From Methylibium sp964616015 (GTDB lineage: Bacteria > Pseudomonadota > Gammaproteobacteria > Burkholderiales > Burkholderiaceae_C), in contig CAZTTC010000089.1 in NCBI GenBank assembly GCA_964616015.1, forward strand, positions 1-11,639: a stretch of DNA of 11,639 nt, read 5' to 3'. A model generated the notes under the pieces. That model worked only from the letters and a program-made list of their open reading frames with translations, made no database searches and was not told the DNA's origin. Below are positions 1 to 6,915 of the stretch, piece by piece; within the stretch, counting starts at the first letter, position 1; each line of letters opens with the position of its first letter. The translations under genes were made by a program, and so were the position numbers.

Positions 1-75
1 CCGAGGGGAAGCGACGGGCGGCTTCCCGGTAGACGAGATGAGCACCGTCCAGATCGTCCACGTCGGCAGGAAGGC
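1..75. other. Unexplained 5' stub before the acyl-CoA synthetase domain
   Basis: The frame of the downstream synthetase domain is open back to base 1, but its translation here is Arg/Pro/Asp-rich and does not resemble the conserved linker that precedes the C-terminal domain in fatty-acyl-CoA synthetases (usually a RQGV-type motif just before the EGxxVxD segment). Frame 2 reads more like ordinary protein (GGFPVDEMSTVQIVHVGRKA) and stops at 77-79, overlapping the ATG at 76. This could be the tail of another reading frame, a frameshift in the synthetase, or an assembly junction. I cannot decide between these. Confidence 0.3.
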
Positions 76-603
76 ATGACCGTGATGGACGCCGAGACCC
101 TGACCGAGACGCCGGCCGACGGACAGACCATGGGCGAGATCATGTTCCGCGGCAACATCGTGATGAAGGGCTATCTCAAGAACCCGGCCTCGACGGCCAA
201 GGCCTTCGAGGGCGACTGGTTCCACACCGGTGACCTGGCGGTGATGGAGCCGGACCGCTACGTGAAGATCAAGGACCGCAGCAAGGACATCATCATCAGC
301 GGCGGCGAGAACATCAGCTCCATCGAGGTCGAGGACGCGCTCTACCGCCATCCGGCCGTGATGGCCTGCGCGGTGGTGGCCAAGCCCGACCCGAAGTGGG
401 GCGAGACACCGGTGGCCTTCGTCGAGCTCAAGCCCGGTGCCGAGGTCGATGCCCAGGCGCTGATCGCGCACTGCAAGTCGCTGCTGGCCGGCTACAAGGT
501 CCCGCGGGAGATCCGCTTCGAGGTCATCCCCAAGACCTCGACCGGCAAGATCCAGAAGTTCCAGCTGCGCGAGCGGGCGAAGTCCGCCAGTGCGATCGAG
601 TGA
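76..603 (+). CDS. Fatty-acyl-CoA synthetase (AMP-binding family), C-terminal domain, partial
   Basis: ANL-superfamily adenylating enzyme that makes acyl-CoA from a carboxylic acid, ATP and CoA. Only the C-terminal ~175 residues are visible. Numbering from the ATG at 76, the end of the N-terminal domain shows GEIMFRGNIVMKGYLKNP (about 21-38), followed by the GDLAV hinge region, KDRSKDIIISGGENISS (A8 core) and PKTSTGKIQK near the end (A10 core, with the catalytic lysine). These match the medium/long-chain fatty-acid ligase group common in Burkholderiales, where the full protein is about 540-550 residues. The frame is open to base 1, so the gene may enter from outside the window, but bases 1-75 do not look like family sequence. 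An AGGAAGG stretch precedes the ATG at 76, so a shortened translated product is possible. The stop lies 13 bases before the downstream crotonase start, suggesting one operon. Confidence 0.85.
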   Translation: MTVMDAETLTETPADGQTMGEIMFRGNIVMKGYLKNPASTAKAFEGDWFHTGDLAVMEPDRYVKIKDRSKDIIISGGENISSIEVEDALYRHPAVMACAVVAKPDPKWGETPVAFVELKPGAEVDAQALIAHCKSLLAGYKVPREIRFEVIPKTSTGKIQKFQLRERAKSASAIE

Positions 604-616
604 AGGACGAGCCCGC

Positions 617-1414
617 ATGAACACCCCGACGACCGAGCCCCTGGTGCTGAAGCAGCGCGACGAGCGCGGCGTGGTCACGCTGACGCTGAACCGCCCGCAG
701 GCCTTCAACGCGCTGTCCGAAGCCATGCTGGAGGCGCTGCAGGTCGAGCTGGATGCCGTCGCCCGCGACGACACCGTGCGCGTGCTGGTGCTGGCCGCGG
801 CCGGCAAGGCCTGGTGCGCCGGCCACGACCTGAAGGAGATGCGGGCTGCGCCGTCGATGGACCACTACCGCGCGCTGTTCGGCCAGTGCGGCAAGGTGAT
901 GATGGCGCTGCAGAAGCTGCCGGTGCCGGTGGTCGCCAGGGTCCACGGCATCGCCACCGCGGCCGGCTGCCAGCTGGTGGCGATGTGCGACCTGGCGGTG
1001 GCCGCCCGCACCGCGAAGTTCGCGGTCAGCGGCATCAACGTCGGCCTGTTCTGCTCGACGCCCAGCGTCGCGCTGTCGCGCAATCTGTCGCGCAAGGCCG
1101 CCTTCGAGATGCTGGTGACCGGCGACTTCATCTCGGCCGACGAGGCCCGGGCCAAGGGCTTGGTGAACCGGGTCGCCGAGCCGGAGCAACTCGATGCGGC
1201 GGTCGAGGCACTGGTGGCCAGCATCGTCGCCAAGCCGCGCGTCGCGGTGGCGATGGGCAAGCAGCTCTTCTACCGCCAGATCGAGAGCGGCATCGAGGCC
1301 GCATACACCGAGGCCTCGCAGACCATGGCCTGCAACATGATGGACGAGTCGGCCCTGGAGGGCGTGCTGGCCTTCACCGAGAAGCGCAAACCGGGCTGGG
1401 CGAGCGGCGGCTGA
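617..1414 (+). CDS. Enoyl-CoA hydratase/isomerase family protein, ECHDC3-like, lacking both catalytic Glu
   Basis: Crotonase-fold protein of 265 residues, the usual length. The ATG at 617 follows GAAGGACGA at a good distance; a GTG at 590 in the same frame overlaps the synthetase end and is less likely. The CoA/oxyanion-hole segment AGKAWCAGHDLKEM lies at about 62-75, and GIATAAGCQLVAMCDLAVA at 111-129. At the two positions that carry the acid/base glutamates of enoyl-CoA hydratase (rat Glu144 and Glu164), this protein has Gln119 and Gly139. The following segment GINVGLFCSTPSVALSR is typical of the ECHDC3 subgroup, not of true hydratases. Fold and CoA binding are therefore well supported, but hydratase activity is doubtful; a different CoA-thioester reaction or a thioesterase/isomerase-like role is possible. 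The position right after an acyl-CoA ligase supports acyl-CoA metabolism. Confidence 0.93.
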   Translation: MNTPTTEPLVLKQRDERGVVTLTLNRPQAFNALSEAMLEALQVELDAVARDDTVRVLVLAAAGKAWCAGHDLKEMRAAPSMDHYRALFGQCGKVMMALQKLPVPVVARVHGIATAAGCQLVAMCDLAVAARTAKFAVSGINVGLFCSTPSVALSRNLSRKAAFEMLVTGDFISADEARAKGLVNRVAEPEQLDAAVEALVASIVAKPRVAVAMGKQLFYRQIESGIEAAYTEASQTMACNMMDESALEGVLAFTEKRKPGWASGG

Positions 1415-1445
1415 GCACGCCCTGGCGCGTCGCCTGGCACGCCGT

Positions 1446-2273
1446 CTAGAACGTCGCCTTGTCCCCTGGCTCCAGCACCAGCACCTGGGTCGGCGTCTTG
1501 CCCAGCGCGTCGACGTATTCCTTGGGCGTGCCGCGCAGCAGCGGGTTGGTGCCGTAGTGGATGGGGATGGCGAACTTCGGCTTGAGCATCTCGCGCGTCG
1601 CCAGCGCCGCGTCCTGCGGCGGCATCACGAAGTGGTTGCCGATGGGGATGAGGATCAGATCGGGCTTGTACAGATCGCCGATCAGCTTCATGTCGCCGAA
1701 GATGCCGGTGTCGCCCATGTGGTAGATGCGAAAGCCGTTCTCGAGCTCGACGATGAAGCCCAGCGGTTCGCCGCCCAGGCGCATCTCGTCCTTGCCGGTC
1801 TCGGGGTTGCGCCAGCGGAACTCCGAGCTGTGCTCGGCATGCGTGGCGATGATGCGGATGCCGCCCTCCGCGCCGAAGGGCAGCACCACGCCGCCCTTGT
1901 TGAAGCGCGGCGCCATGTCGGCGGGCATCACGCCCAGCGTGGCCATCGAGTCCGCCAGCCCGGCCGGCGCGTAGACGCGGGCCTTGTTCAGCGCCGACAG
2001 GGCCGGCGCGTCGGCCATGTGGTCGAAGTGCGCGTGGGTCACCAGGATGAGGTCGACCTTGCCCAGCGCCTCGAGCTTCTTGTATTCCGGCGGCGTCTTG
2101 GGGTTGGTGACCAGCCAGGGATCGATCACGATGACCTTGCCACCGGGCGAGGTGATCTTCACCGCGGCCTGGCCCAGCCACAGGACCTCGACCTTGGGCG
2201 CCTGAGCGGCCACCAGCGTGGTCAGGGCGACGCAGGCGATGCCGGCGACGAGTCGAGCGAGGGCAGGGATCAT
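1446..2273 (-). CDS. Exported metal-dependent hydrolase, metallo-beta-lactamase fold (UPF0173/UlaG-like)
   Basis: A 275-residue protein with a Sec-type signal peptide: a short n-region with Arg7, a hydrophobic stretch at 8-22, and a likely AQA cleavage site at 23-25. The mature part carries the metallo-beta-lactamase metal motif HAHFDH (His80, His82, Asp84, His85), His145, Asp188 in HMGDTG, and His239 in PIHYG, so the dinuclear metal site looks complete. Spacing and the DPW and PIHYGT motifs fit the small UPF0173/UlaG-like branch, not true beta-lactamases or glyoxalase II. The substrate is unknown; a phosphoester, lactone or similar ester in the periplasm is possible. The ATG at 2273 has GGAAG about 8 bases upstream. 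It lies 37 bp downstream of the alpha/beta hydrolase on the same strand, so cotranscription is likely, and converges with the crotonase gene across a 31-bp gap. Confidence 0.9.
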   Translation of the reverse strand: MIPALARLVAGIACVALTTLVAAQAPKVEVLWLGQAAVKITSPGGKVIVIDPWLVTNPKTPPEYKKLEALGKVDLILVTHAHFDHMADAPALSALNKARVYAPAGLADSMATLGVMPADMAPRFNKGGVVLPFGAEGGIRIIATHAEHSSEFRWRNPETGKDEMRLGGEPLGFIVELENGFRIYHMGDTGIFGDMKLIGDLYKPDLILIPIGNHFVMPPQDAALATREMLKPKFAIPIHYGTNPLLRGTPKEYVDALGKTPTQVLVLEPGDKATF

Positions 2274-2310
2274 CGCGGCACTTCCCGGACGGGTGGGGGT
2301 GCCGACGATT

Positions 2311-3567
2311 CTAGGCAGGGCGTCGTACCGACGGGCTCGCCTCGTCGGTGGCGAGGCGGCGGCGCAGTTGCGCGTAGACCTCGGGGCGGCTCAGCAGCGC
2401 CATGTGGTGGGTGTCGTGGGCGATCCACTGCCGGCTCTTCGCGAAGGCCAGCGTGCGCGTCGCGTCCGCATGGCGGCCAAGCGCGCTGTCCAGCGGCACC
2501 AGGCCGTCGCCGAGCAGGCGGTCCTTGAGGTCGCCGCTGCGCTGGCCGATGCTGGCGGCGATCGCATGGCAGCGCGGCCCGCGCGGCAGCGGCAGGTGCT
2601 GGCGGTGGTCCGCGCTGCGCTGGAAGCGGTCGCGGCCCACCCAGTCCTCGTCGAGGAGATTGCCGTGGCGCAGGTCGGTGATGCCCGCGCTGCGCAGCTT
2701 GCCGAGGCGCGCGAAGGGCGCGGCATAGGGCACCGCGCCCAGCACCGTGTCGATCCAGTGGCCGGCGCGCTCCAGCGGCGCGCCGTGGTGCGGCGTGCCC
2801 AGGAACACCAGGTCGTCCAGCCGCTGCGGCCAGCGCAGCCCGACGCCCGCCGCGTGGTGCAGCGCACTGCGCGCCAGCAGCCCGCCCATGCTGTGGGCCA
2901 GCACTACCAGGCGCTCGACCGGTCGCGGCCAGGCCTCGAGCAGCCGCTCCATCTGCCCGGCCAGCGCGCGTGCGTTGATGGAGACGTGCAAGCCGCTGTT
3001 GTAGTGCAGGTAGACGGGCGTGAAGCCCAGGTCGCGGGCGAGCGACGCGCCGTGGTCGTGGCCCTCGCGCGACCACTGCAGGTCGTTCATGCACAGGCCG
3101 TGCACCAGCACCAGCAGGCGGCCGCTGGCCTGGGGCATCCGGGCAGCGAGGGCGGCGCGCTCCAGCGGCAGGGCCTGGCCACCGCTGCGCAGGGCCATCG
3201 GTGTGGCCAGCGGGTTGCCGGTCGCCGCGAGGTAGTCGCCCAGCACGCCGTTGAGCGCGGACACGATGGCCTCGCGCTCGGGGCTGGCGGCAACGCCGCC
3301 CGGCGACGCAGCCAGCGCGGGCGCCAGCGCCCCCAGCAGCGCGTCGAGGCTGCCGCCGACCACGCGCGTGACGCCGCGGATGCTCTGGTAGACCAGGCCG
3401 GTGATGCCGCGCGTGCGCCCGGCCAGCGTCGCCTCGCTCGCGATCGGCCCGCGGGCGATACGCTCGTGCAGGGCCTCGACCAGGTCGGTGAGGCCGGCGG
3501 TGGCGTCGGTGGCCAGGCGGGCCGCGCCGCGCAGGTCGGACGGGTGAAGCGGTGCGCGTGGGCTCAT
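2311..3567 (-). CDS. Alpha/beta hydrolase, PGAP1/lipase-like
   Basis: A 418-residue serine hydrolase. The first ~145 residues form an Ala-rich, probably helical N-terminal region with no signal peptide that I can see. The hydrolase core begins with LLVLVHGLCMND (151-162; the HG forms the oxyanion hole). The nucleophile elbow is AHSMGG with Ser226, the motif LGTPHHGAP (256-264) is typical of PGAP1-like and LipA-type lipases, GDGLVPLDSAL supplies the likely acid Asp354, and THHMALL supplies the likely catalytic His388. The expected reaction is hydrolysis of a lipid or other ester; the true substrate is unknown. The ATG at 3567 is preceded by GGAGA at good spacing. It starts 58 bp after the DUF3482 GTPase and is followed 37 bp later by the metal-dependent hydrolase, all on the same strand. 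Without an export signal it probably acts in the cytoplasm or at the inner membrane. Confidence 0.9.
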   Translation of the reverse strand: MSPRAPLHPSDLRGAARLATDATAGLTDLVEALHERIARGPIASEATLAGRTRGITGLVYQSIRGVTRVVGGSLDALLGALAPALAASPGGVAASPEREAIVSALNGVLGDYLAATGNPLATPMALRSGGQALPLERAALAARMPQASGRLLVLVHGLCMNDLQWSREGHDHGASLARDLGFTPVYLHYNSGLHVSINARALAGQMERLLEAWPRPVERLVVLAHSMGGLLARSALHHAAGVGLRWPQRLDDLVFLGTPHHGAPLERAGHWIDTVLGAVPYAAPFARLGKLRSAGITDLRHGNLLDEDWVGRDRFQRSADHRQHLPLPRGPRCHAIAASIGQRSGDLKDRLLGDGLVPLDSALGRHADATRTLAFAKSRQWIAHDTHHMALLSRPEVYAQLRRRLATDEASPSVRRPA

Positions 3568-3625
3568 CGAAGATCTCCGTCAAGAGTCAGTACAGCGCTG
3601 GCAGGCCGTCGCCGTAGGCAAGGGG

Positions 3626-5071
3626 TCAAGCATCGCGGGCGCGGGCCGGCGCCGGATAGAGCCCCTGCAGCAAGCCGGTCGCGGTCGCGCCCAGCGTGGC
3701 GGCCAGGGCCCCGGGGGCGCCGGAGCGCATCGCTTGCCTCAGCTCGTCGGCGCGGCCGTCCACGGCCGCGCCGACCGCCGCGCGCCAGAAGGCCGGCGCC
3801 TCGCCCTCGGCCCAGTTGCCGCGGCCGCGCCCGTAGTGCGCCACTGCGAGATAGCCCAGCAGCGCGGCCTTGACGAGGTCGAGCAGCACCTCGTCGGTCC
3901 ATGCGAGGGTCGGCCGGTCGACGCCGCGCACCAGGTTCACGCCCTTGGCCAGGCCCGCCGCACTCAGCGCGCCCAGCAGGCCGCCGGCCAGCAGGCCGCC
4001 GCCGAGCGTCATGCCGCCGCTGGCGATGTCGGCCTTCAGGCCGGCCAGCGCACCGGTGACGGCGCCGCCCCAGAGCGCGGCCTTGCCTTCGCTCAACGGC
4101 TCGCGCACCGCGTAGTGCTCGGCCAGCCGCGTCAGCACGGCCTCGGTGGCGTGGCCGTCGAGGCCGTGCAGGCGGATGAGCTGGTCGGTGCTGGCACGGA
4201 TGTCGGCCTCGAGCCGCTGCGCCAGCGCCTGCATCGCGCGCTCGCGCGGCGCGGCGCCGCCTTCGGGGAAGAGGCCGACGGCGCTGCCGACCTGCTTGAG
4301 CTTGTCGGTCCAGCCGCTGTCGGGGACCTCCTCGCGGTCGCGTGCGGCGCGCCCGATGCGCTGGGCCAGCAGCGCCATCGCGGCGTCGAAGCTGGCGCGG
4401 CTGCGTGCCGCCCACGCCGCGCGCAGCCGCTCGAAGGCGGCGCGCCGTGCGGCGGGCTCGGCCGGCAGCGCGTCGGCGATGGCCTGCAGCAGCCGGCCCT
4501 CCTGCACCCAGCAGCGCGCGAAGGCGTCCAGCGCCAGCACCTCGCGCACGGTGGCCCGGCCGGCCAGATGGCGGCGCCAGCGTTCGACCTGAAGCGCCTC
4601 GTCGGCCGGCGGGCGTGGCGGGCCGAGTTGGTTGAGCAGCACCAGCACCGGTTTGCCGATCAGGGTCAGCACCTGCAGTTCGGCGTCGAGGTAGCCGCTG
4701 TCGGCGGGCGCCTCGGAGGCGTTGACGAGGTAGAGCACCACGTCGGCCTGCTCCAGCACGTTGCGCACGGCGCGCTGGCTGTGCCAGAAGCCGCGATCGC
4801 GCCAGCGGTCCCAGACCTCGGTCATGAGCCAGCCGAGCGGGTTGCCCCGCTGCGCCAGGCGCTTCGCGAGGCGCAGGCTGTCGCCGAAGCCGGGCGTGTC
4901 CCACAGCTCGAGGCGATCGCCGGCCGGCGACTCGATCATCGGATGGCGCTCGGCCTCGCTGGTGACGTGGGCCTCGTCGCGCACCTCGCCGATGTCGCGA
5001 CGCAGCAGCGTGCGGGCGAGCGTGGTCTTGCCGACGTTGGTGTGCGAGACCAGGCTCAGCGCGATCTGCAT
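3626..5071 (-). CDS. DUF3482 family P-loop GTPase
   Basis: A 481-residue TRAFAC-type GTPase with a long helical C-terminal region, matching the DUF3482 family layout. The G1/P-loop is SHTNVGKTT at 9-17; the first Gly of the consensus is Ser9. G2 is probably Thr37 within HVTSEAERHP; G3 is WDTPGFGDS (Asp58-Gly61). The expected NKxD G4 motif appears only as LLNQLG (Asn147), so guanine specificity is not certain from sequence. The C-terminal half has a Gly/Ala-rich hydrophobic stretch at about 333-375 that could insert into or lie on a membrane, as in other membrane-acting GTPases. The ATG at 5071 shares its A with the TGA of the upstream DUF2868 gene (TGATG), with AGAGG about 5 bases upstream. 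DUF2868 and DUF3482 genes are often neighbours in proteobacteria, so a joint membrane function is likely; the process is unknown. A longer in-frame reading to 6076 is only an upstream extension into the neighbour's coding region. Confidence 0.92.
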   Translation of the reverse strand: MQIALSLVSHTNVGKTTLARTLLRRDIGEVRDEAHVTSEAERHPMIESPAGDRLELWDTPGFGDSLRLAKRLAQRGNPLGWLMTEVWDRWRDRGFWHSQRAVRNVLEQADVVLYLVNASEAPADSGYLDAELQVLTLIGKPVLVLLNQLGPPRPPADEALQVERWRRHLAGRATVREVLALDAFARCWVQEGRLLQAIADALPAEPAARRAAFERLRAAWAARSRASFDAAMALLAQRIGRAARDREEVPDSGWTDKLKQVGSAVGLFPEGGAAPRERAMQALAQRLEADIRASTDQLIRLHGLDGHATEAVLTRLAEHYAVREPLSEGKAALWGGAVTGALAGLKADIASGGMTLGGGLLAGGLLGALSAAGLAKGVNLVRGVDRPTLAWTDEVLLDLVKAALLGYLAVAHYGRGRGNWAEGEAPAFWRAAVGAAVDGRADELRQAMRSGAPGALAATLGATATGLLQGLYPAPARARDA

Positions 5072-6450
5072 CAGGGCCTCTCGTCGACCGCGACCAGCTC
5101 GCCGGACGCCAGGTCGACGAACACCGGCTGCAGCCCCAGGTCGGACAGCATCGATCGCCAGGCGGCGCGGCGCTGCGCGCGCCGCGTCGCGTCGAAGGCG
5201 TGGAAGCCCGACTCGTCGATCGGCACCAACCGGCGCGCGTCGTCCCGGCGCCGCGCGGACAGGGCCGACAGGAAGGCGCCGTGGGTCTCGCGTTCGGGGG
5301 TCGCGGTCAGCGCCAGCAGCGGCAACAGCACGGTGCCCGCGTCGGTGCCGGCGAGCCGCGCATCGAGTTCGTCTTCGCCGCCCAGCGGCAGGCTCTCGGC
5401 GAGCTGCAGCACCACGCTGGCGTTCAGCGCGCGCTCGAGCGCCGCCTTCAGGCCCGGTTGCAGGGCCGCGTCGACGGTGTAGCTGTATGGCAGCACGCGC
5501 ACCGCCACGCTCGTCGTGTGGCGGGCCGGCAGCCGGCGGCGGAAGTCGGGCGCGTCCAGGGTCAGCGGCAGGTCCTTGTGCAAGTGCTGCGCGCGCCAGG
5601 CCGACCACGCCACCAGCAGGTTGCGCGGCAGCAGCACGAACAGCAGCACCGTCAGCGCCAGCAAGTGGATCCAGGGCGCGGCGTTCTCGCCGGGCCCGTC
5701 GGCGAAGCGCAGCGTGGCCAGCTGCCCGGCGCTCGGCAGCACGCTGTCGGTCAACCACAGGGCGGGGGCGAGCACGATCGACAGCAGGCGGTGCACGTCC
5801 TCGGCCCCGAGAAAGGTGCTGTCCCAGCCGGCCCGGTATTCGAAGGCCAGGCCGCGCGTGTAGAGCGAGGCGAGCAGGCCCAGCGCCAGCGCGGCCGCCG
5901 CGGCGTGCAGCACCGCGGCAAGGCGCTGCGCATGCAGCGGTGCGCCGACGCGGGCCCAGTCGGCGGCGTAGCGCGCCAGCGCCTCGGGCATGCCGCCCCG
6001 GTGCGCGAGACGCATCAGACGGCCGTGCAGCCAGCGTCCCGCCGTGCCGGGGCCGCCGCCTCCGAGTGCCTGCCACGCGAGCAGCAGGTAGACGACCAGG
6101 TTCCAGACCAGCACGCCCAGCAGCGGCAGGGCGATGATGTTGAGGCGGCCGCCGGGTCCGATCGCGTCGATCGCCGCGCCGCAGGCGAAGGCCAGCGGCA
6201 CCAGCAGCCAGGCGAGGTCCGCCTGCCGGTCGGCGGCCAGCGCCGCCGTGGTCGCCGGAACGCGTTCGGCGAGGCGCTGCAGGGCCAGGCCGGCACGGCG
6301 CGCGATCAGCCGGTCCGGCGCGGCGGCCTCGCCCTCGAGCCGTGCGGCCTCGGCGCTGGCCCAGGCGGCGTCGGCCTCGGTCCAGGGGGCGGTGATCGGC
6401 GCCTCGAAGGCGCGGACCAGCAAGACCTTGCGGACGTCGTCGGCGTTCAT
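5071..6450 (-). CDS. DUF2868 domain-containing integral membrane protein
   Basis: A 459-residue protein matching the DUF2868 pattern: a charged N-terminus beginning with VLLVRAFE, an ARRAGLALQRL segment, then membrane segments at about 79-96, 104-126 (containing LNIIALPLLGVLVWNLVVYL), 177-197, possibly 222-240, and 261-281. A soluble domain of about 170 residues follows (about 290-459) with an alternating beta/alpha look (TTSVAVRVLPYSYTVD, ASVVLQLAESLPL, TVLLPLLALTATP). No catalytic motif is evident. I chose the ATG at 6450 because the family-like sequence begins there; an in-frame ATG at 6498 would add 16 Pro-rich, unconserved-looking residues, and neither start has a clear ribosome binding site. 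The stop overlaps the DUF3482 GTPase start by one base, which implies translational coupling and probably a physical partnership at the inner membrane. Function unknown. Confidence 0.87.
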   Translation of the reverse strand: MNADDVRKVLLVRAFEAPITAPWTEADAAWASAEAARLEGEAAAPDRLIARRAGLALQRLAERVPATTAALAADRQADLAWLLVPLAFACGAAIDAIGPGGRLNIIALPLLGVLVWNLVVYLLLAWQALGGGGPGTAGRWLHGRLMRLAHRGGMPEALARYAADWARVGAPLHAQRLAAVLHAAAAALALGLLASLYTRGLAFEYRAGWDSTFLGAEDVHRLLSIVLAPALWLTDSVLPSAGQLATLRFADGPGENAAPWIHLLALTVLLFVLLPRNLLVAWSAWRAQHLHKDLPLTLDAPDFRRRLPARHTTSVAVRVLPYSYTVDAALQPGLKAALERALNASVVLQLAESLPLGGEDELDARLAGTDAGTVLLPLLALTATPERETHGAFLSALSARRRDDARRLVPIDESGFHAFDATRRAQRRAAWRSMLSDLGLQPVFVDLASGELVAVDERP

Positions 6451-6556
6451 GCGGGGCGGGTGGGCTGCGTCGGTGGGCCCCGGGGAGGGCGCCCGCATTG
6501 TGGCGGCTGGCCGCGCGTTTTCCTGGGTACGGGGCCGTCGGGGCAGGCCTAGGATG

Positions 6557-6574
6557 GGTCGTTCATCAACGACC
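6557..6574 (+). promoter_or_regulatory. Perfect hairpin in the dodecin leader
   Basis: GGTCGTT and AACGACC form a perfect 7-bp inverted repeat around the 4-base loop CATC. It ends 5 bases before the GAGGA ribosome binding site (6580-6584) of the dodecin gene. It could be an RNA stem affecting translation or mRNA stability, or a DNA operator. A weak -10-like TAGGAT lies at 6550-6555 with no good -35 upstream. Confidence 0.4.
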
Positions 6575-6588
6575 GACGCGAGGACGAC

Positions 6589-6810
6589 ATGGCCAAGAAA
6601 TCAACAGACGCCGTCTACAAGGTGGTGGAAGTGATCGGCACCAGCTCCAAGTCCTGGGAGGACGCCGCCAGCAGTGCGGTCGCGACCGCCGCCAAGACCC
6701 TGCGCGACCTGCGCGTGGCCGAGATCACCAAGCTCGACATGAAGGTCGAGGGCGGCAAGGTCGTCGCCTACCGCGCCCGGGTGTCGTTGTCGTTCAAGTA
6801 CGACGCGTGA
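6589..6810 (+). CDS. Dodecin family protein lacking the flavin-stacking Trp
   Basis: A 73-residue protein, close to the 65-75 residues usual for dodecins, small proteins that assemble into hollow dodecamers. The order is beta strand VYKVVEVIGTSS (9-20), helix SWEDAASSAVATAAKTL (22-38), then LRDLRVAEI and two strands ending VSLSFKYDA. In flavin-binding dodecins the segment reads LDWFEV, with the Trp sandwiching flavins, and a Gln on the next-to-last strand contacts the isoalloxazine ring. Here these positions are Val43 and Arg62, so classical FMN or riboflavin storage is doubtful. Some mycobacterial relatives have been reported to bind calcium; whether this one does is unknown. The ATG at 6589 has GAGGA at good spacing. 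It is transcribed divergently from the DUF2868 gene and stands alone. Confidence 0.93.
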   Translation: MAKKSTDAVYKVVEVIGTSSKSWEDAASSAVATAAKTLRDLRVAEITKLDMKVEGGKVVAYRARVSLSFKYDA

Positions 6811-6915
6811 CTTGAACAGGGCTCCGTCACCGCAGCCGTTGCGCAGCCAGGGACCCGCCGTCTCGGAGCAGCGCGGAGCGATCCCCCCGCACCGCTCCGG
6901 GCCGGCGCGTCCCGA
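6811..6915. other. Convergent intergenic region with a weak hairpin
   Basis: This 105-bp gap lies between the converging ends of the dodecin and esterase genes. CGGAGCG (6874-6880) and CGCTCCG (6893-6899) form a 7-bp stem with a 12-base loop. There is no T-run on either side, so it is at best a weak or factor-assisted terminator. I see nothing else in the gap. Confidence 0.3.

Noticed and set aside
1446..2273. Metallo-beta-lactamase resistance enzyme.
   Set aside because: The overall length and motif set fit the UPF0173/UlaG-like hydrolases; the shared fold alone does not imply beta-lactam cleavage.
5072..6076. An 816-residue minus-strand reading that extends the DUF3482 GTPase upstream.
   Set aside because: The extra part is out of frame with the DUF2868 gene and reads as Arg/Ala-rich noise; the family match begins at the Met encoded at 5071.
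1557..6552. Several long plus-strand open frames (for example 2218-3873, 3734-5482 and 5200-6552) opposite the minus-strand genes.
   Set aside because: Their translations are rich in Arg, Ala, Gly and Gln/His without family motifs, and they lie antisense to well-supported genes. Very GC-rich DNA opens such frames by chance.
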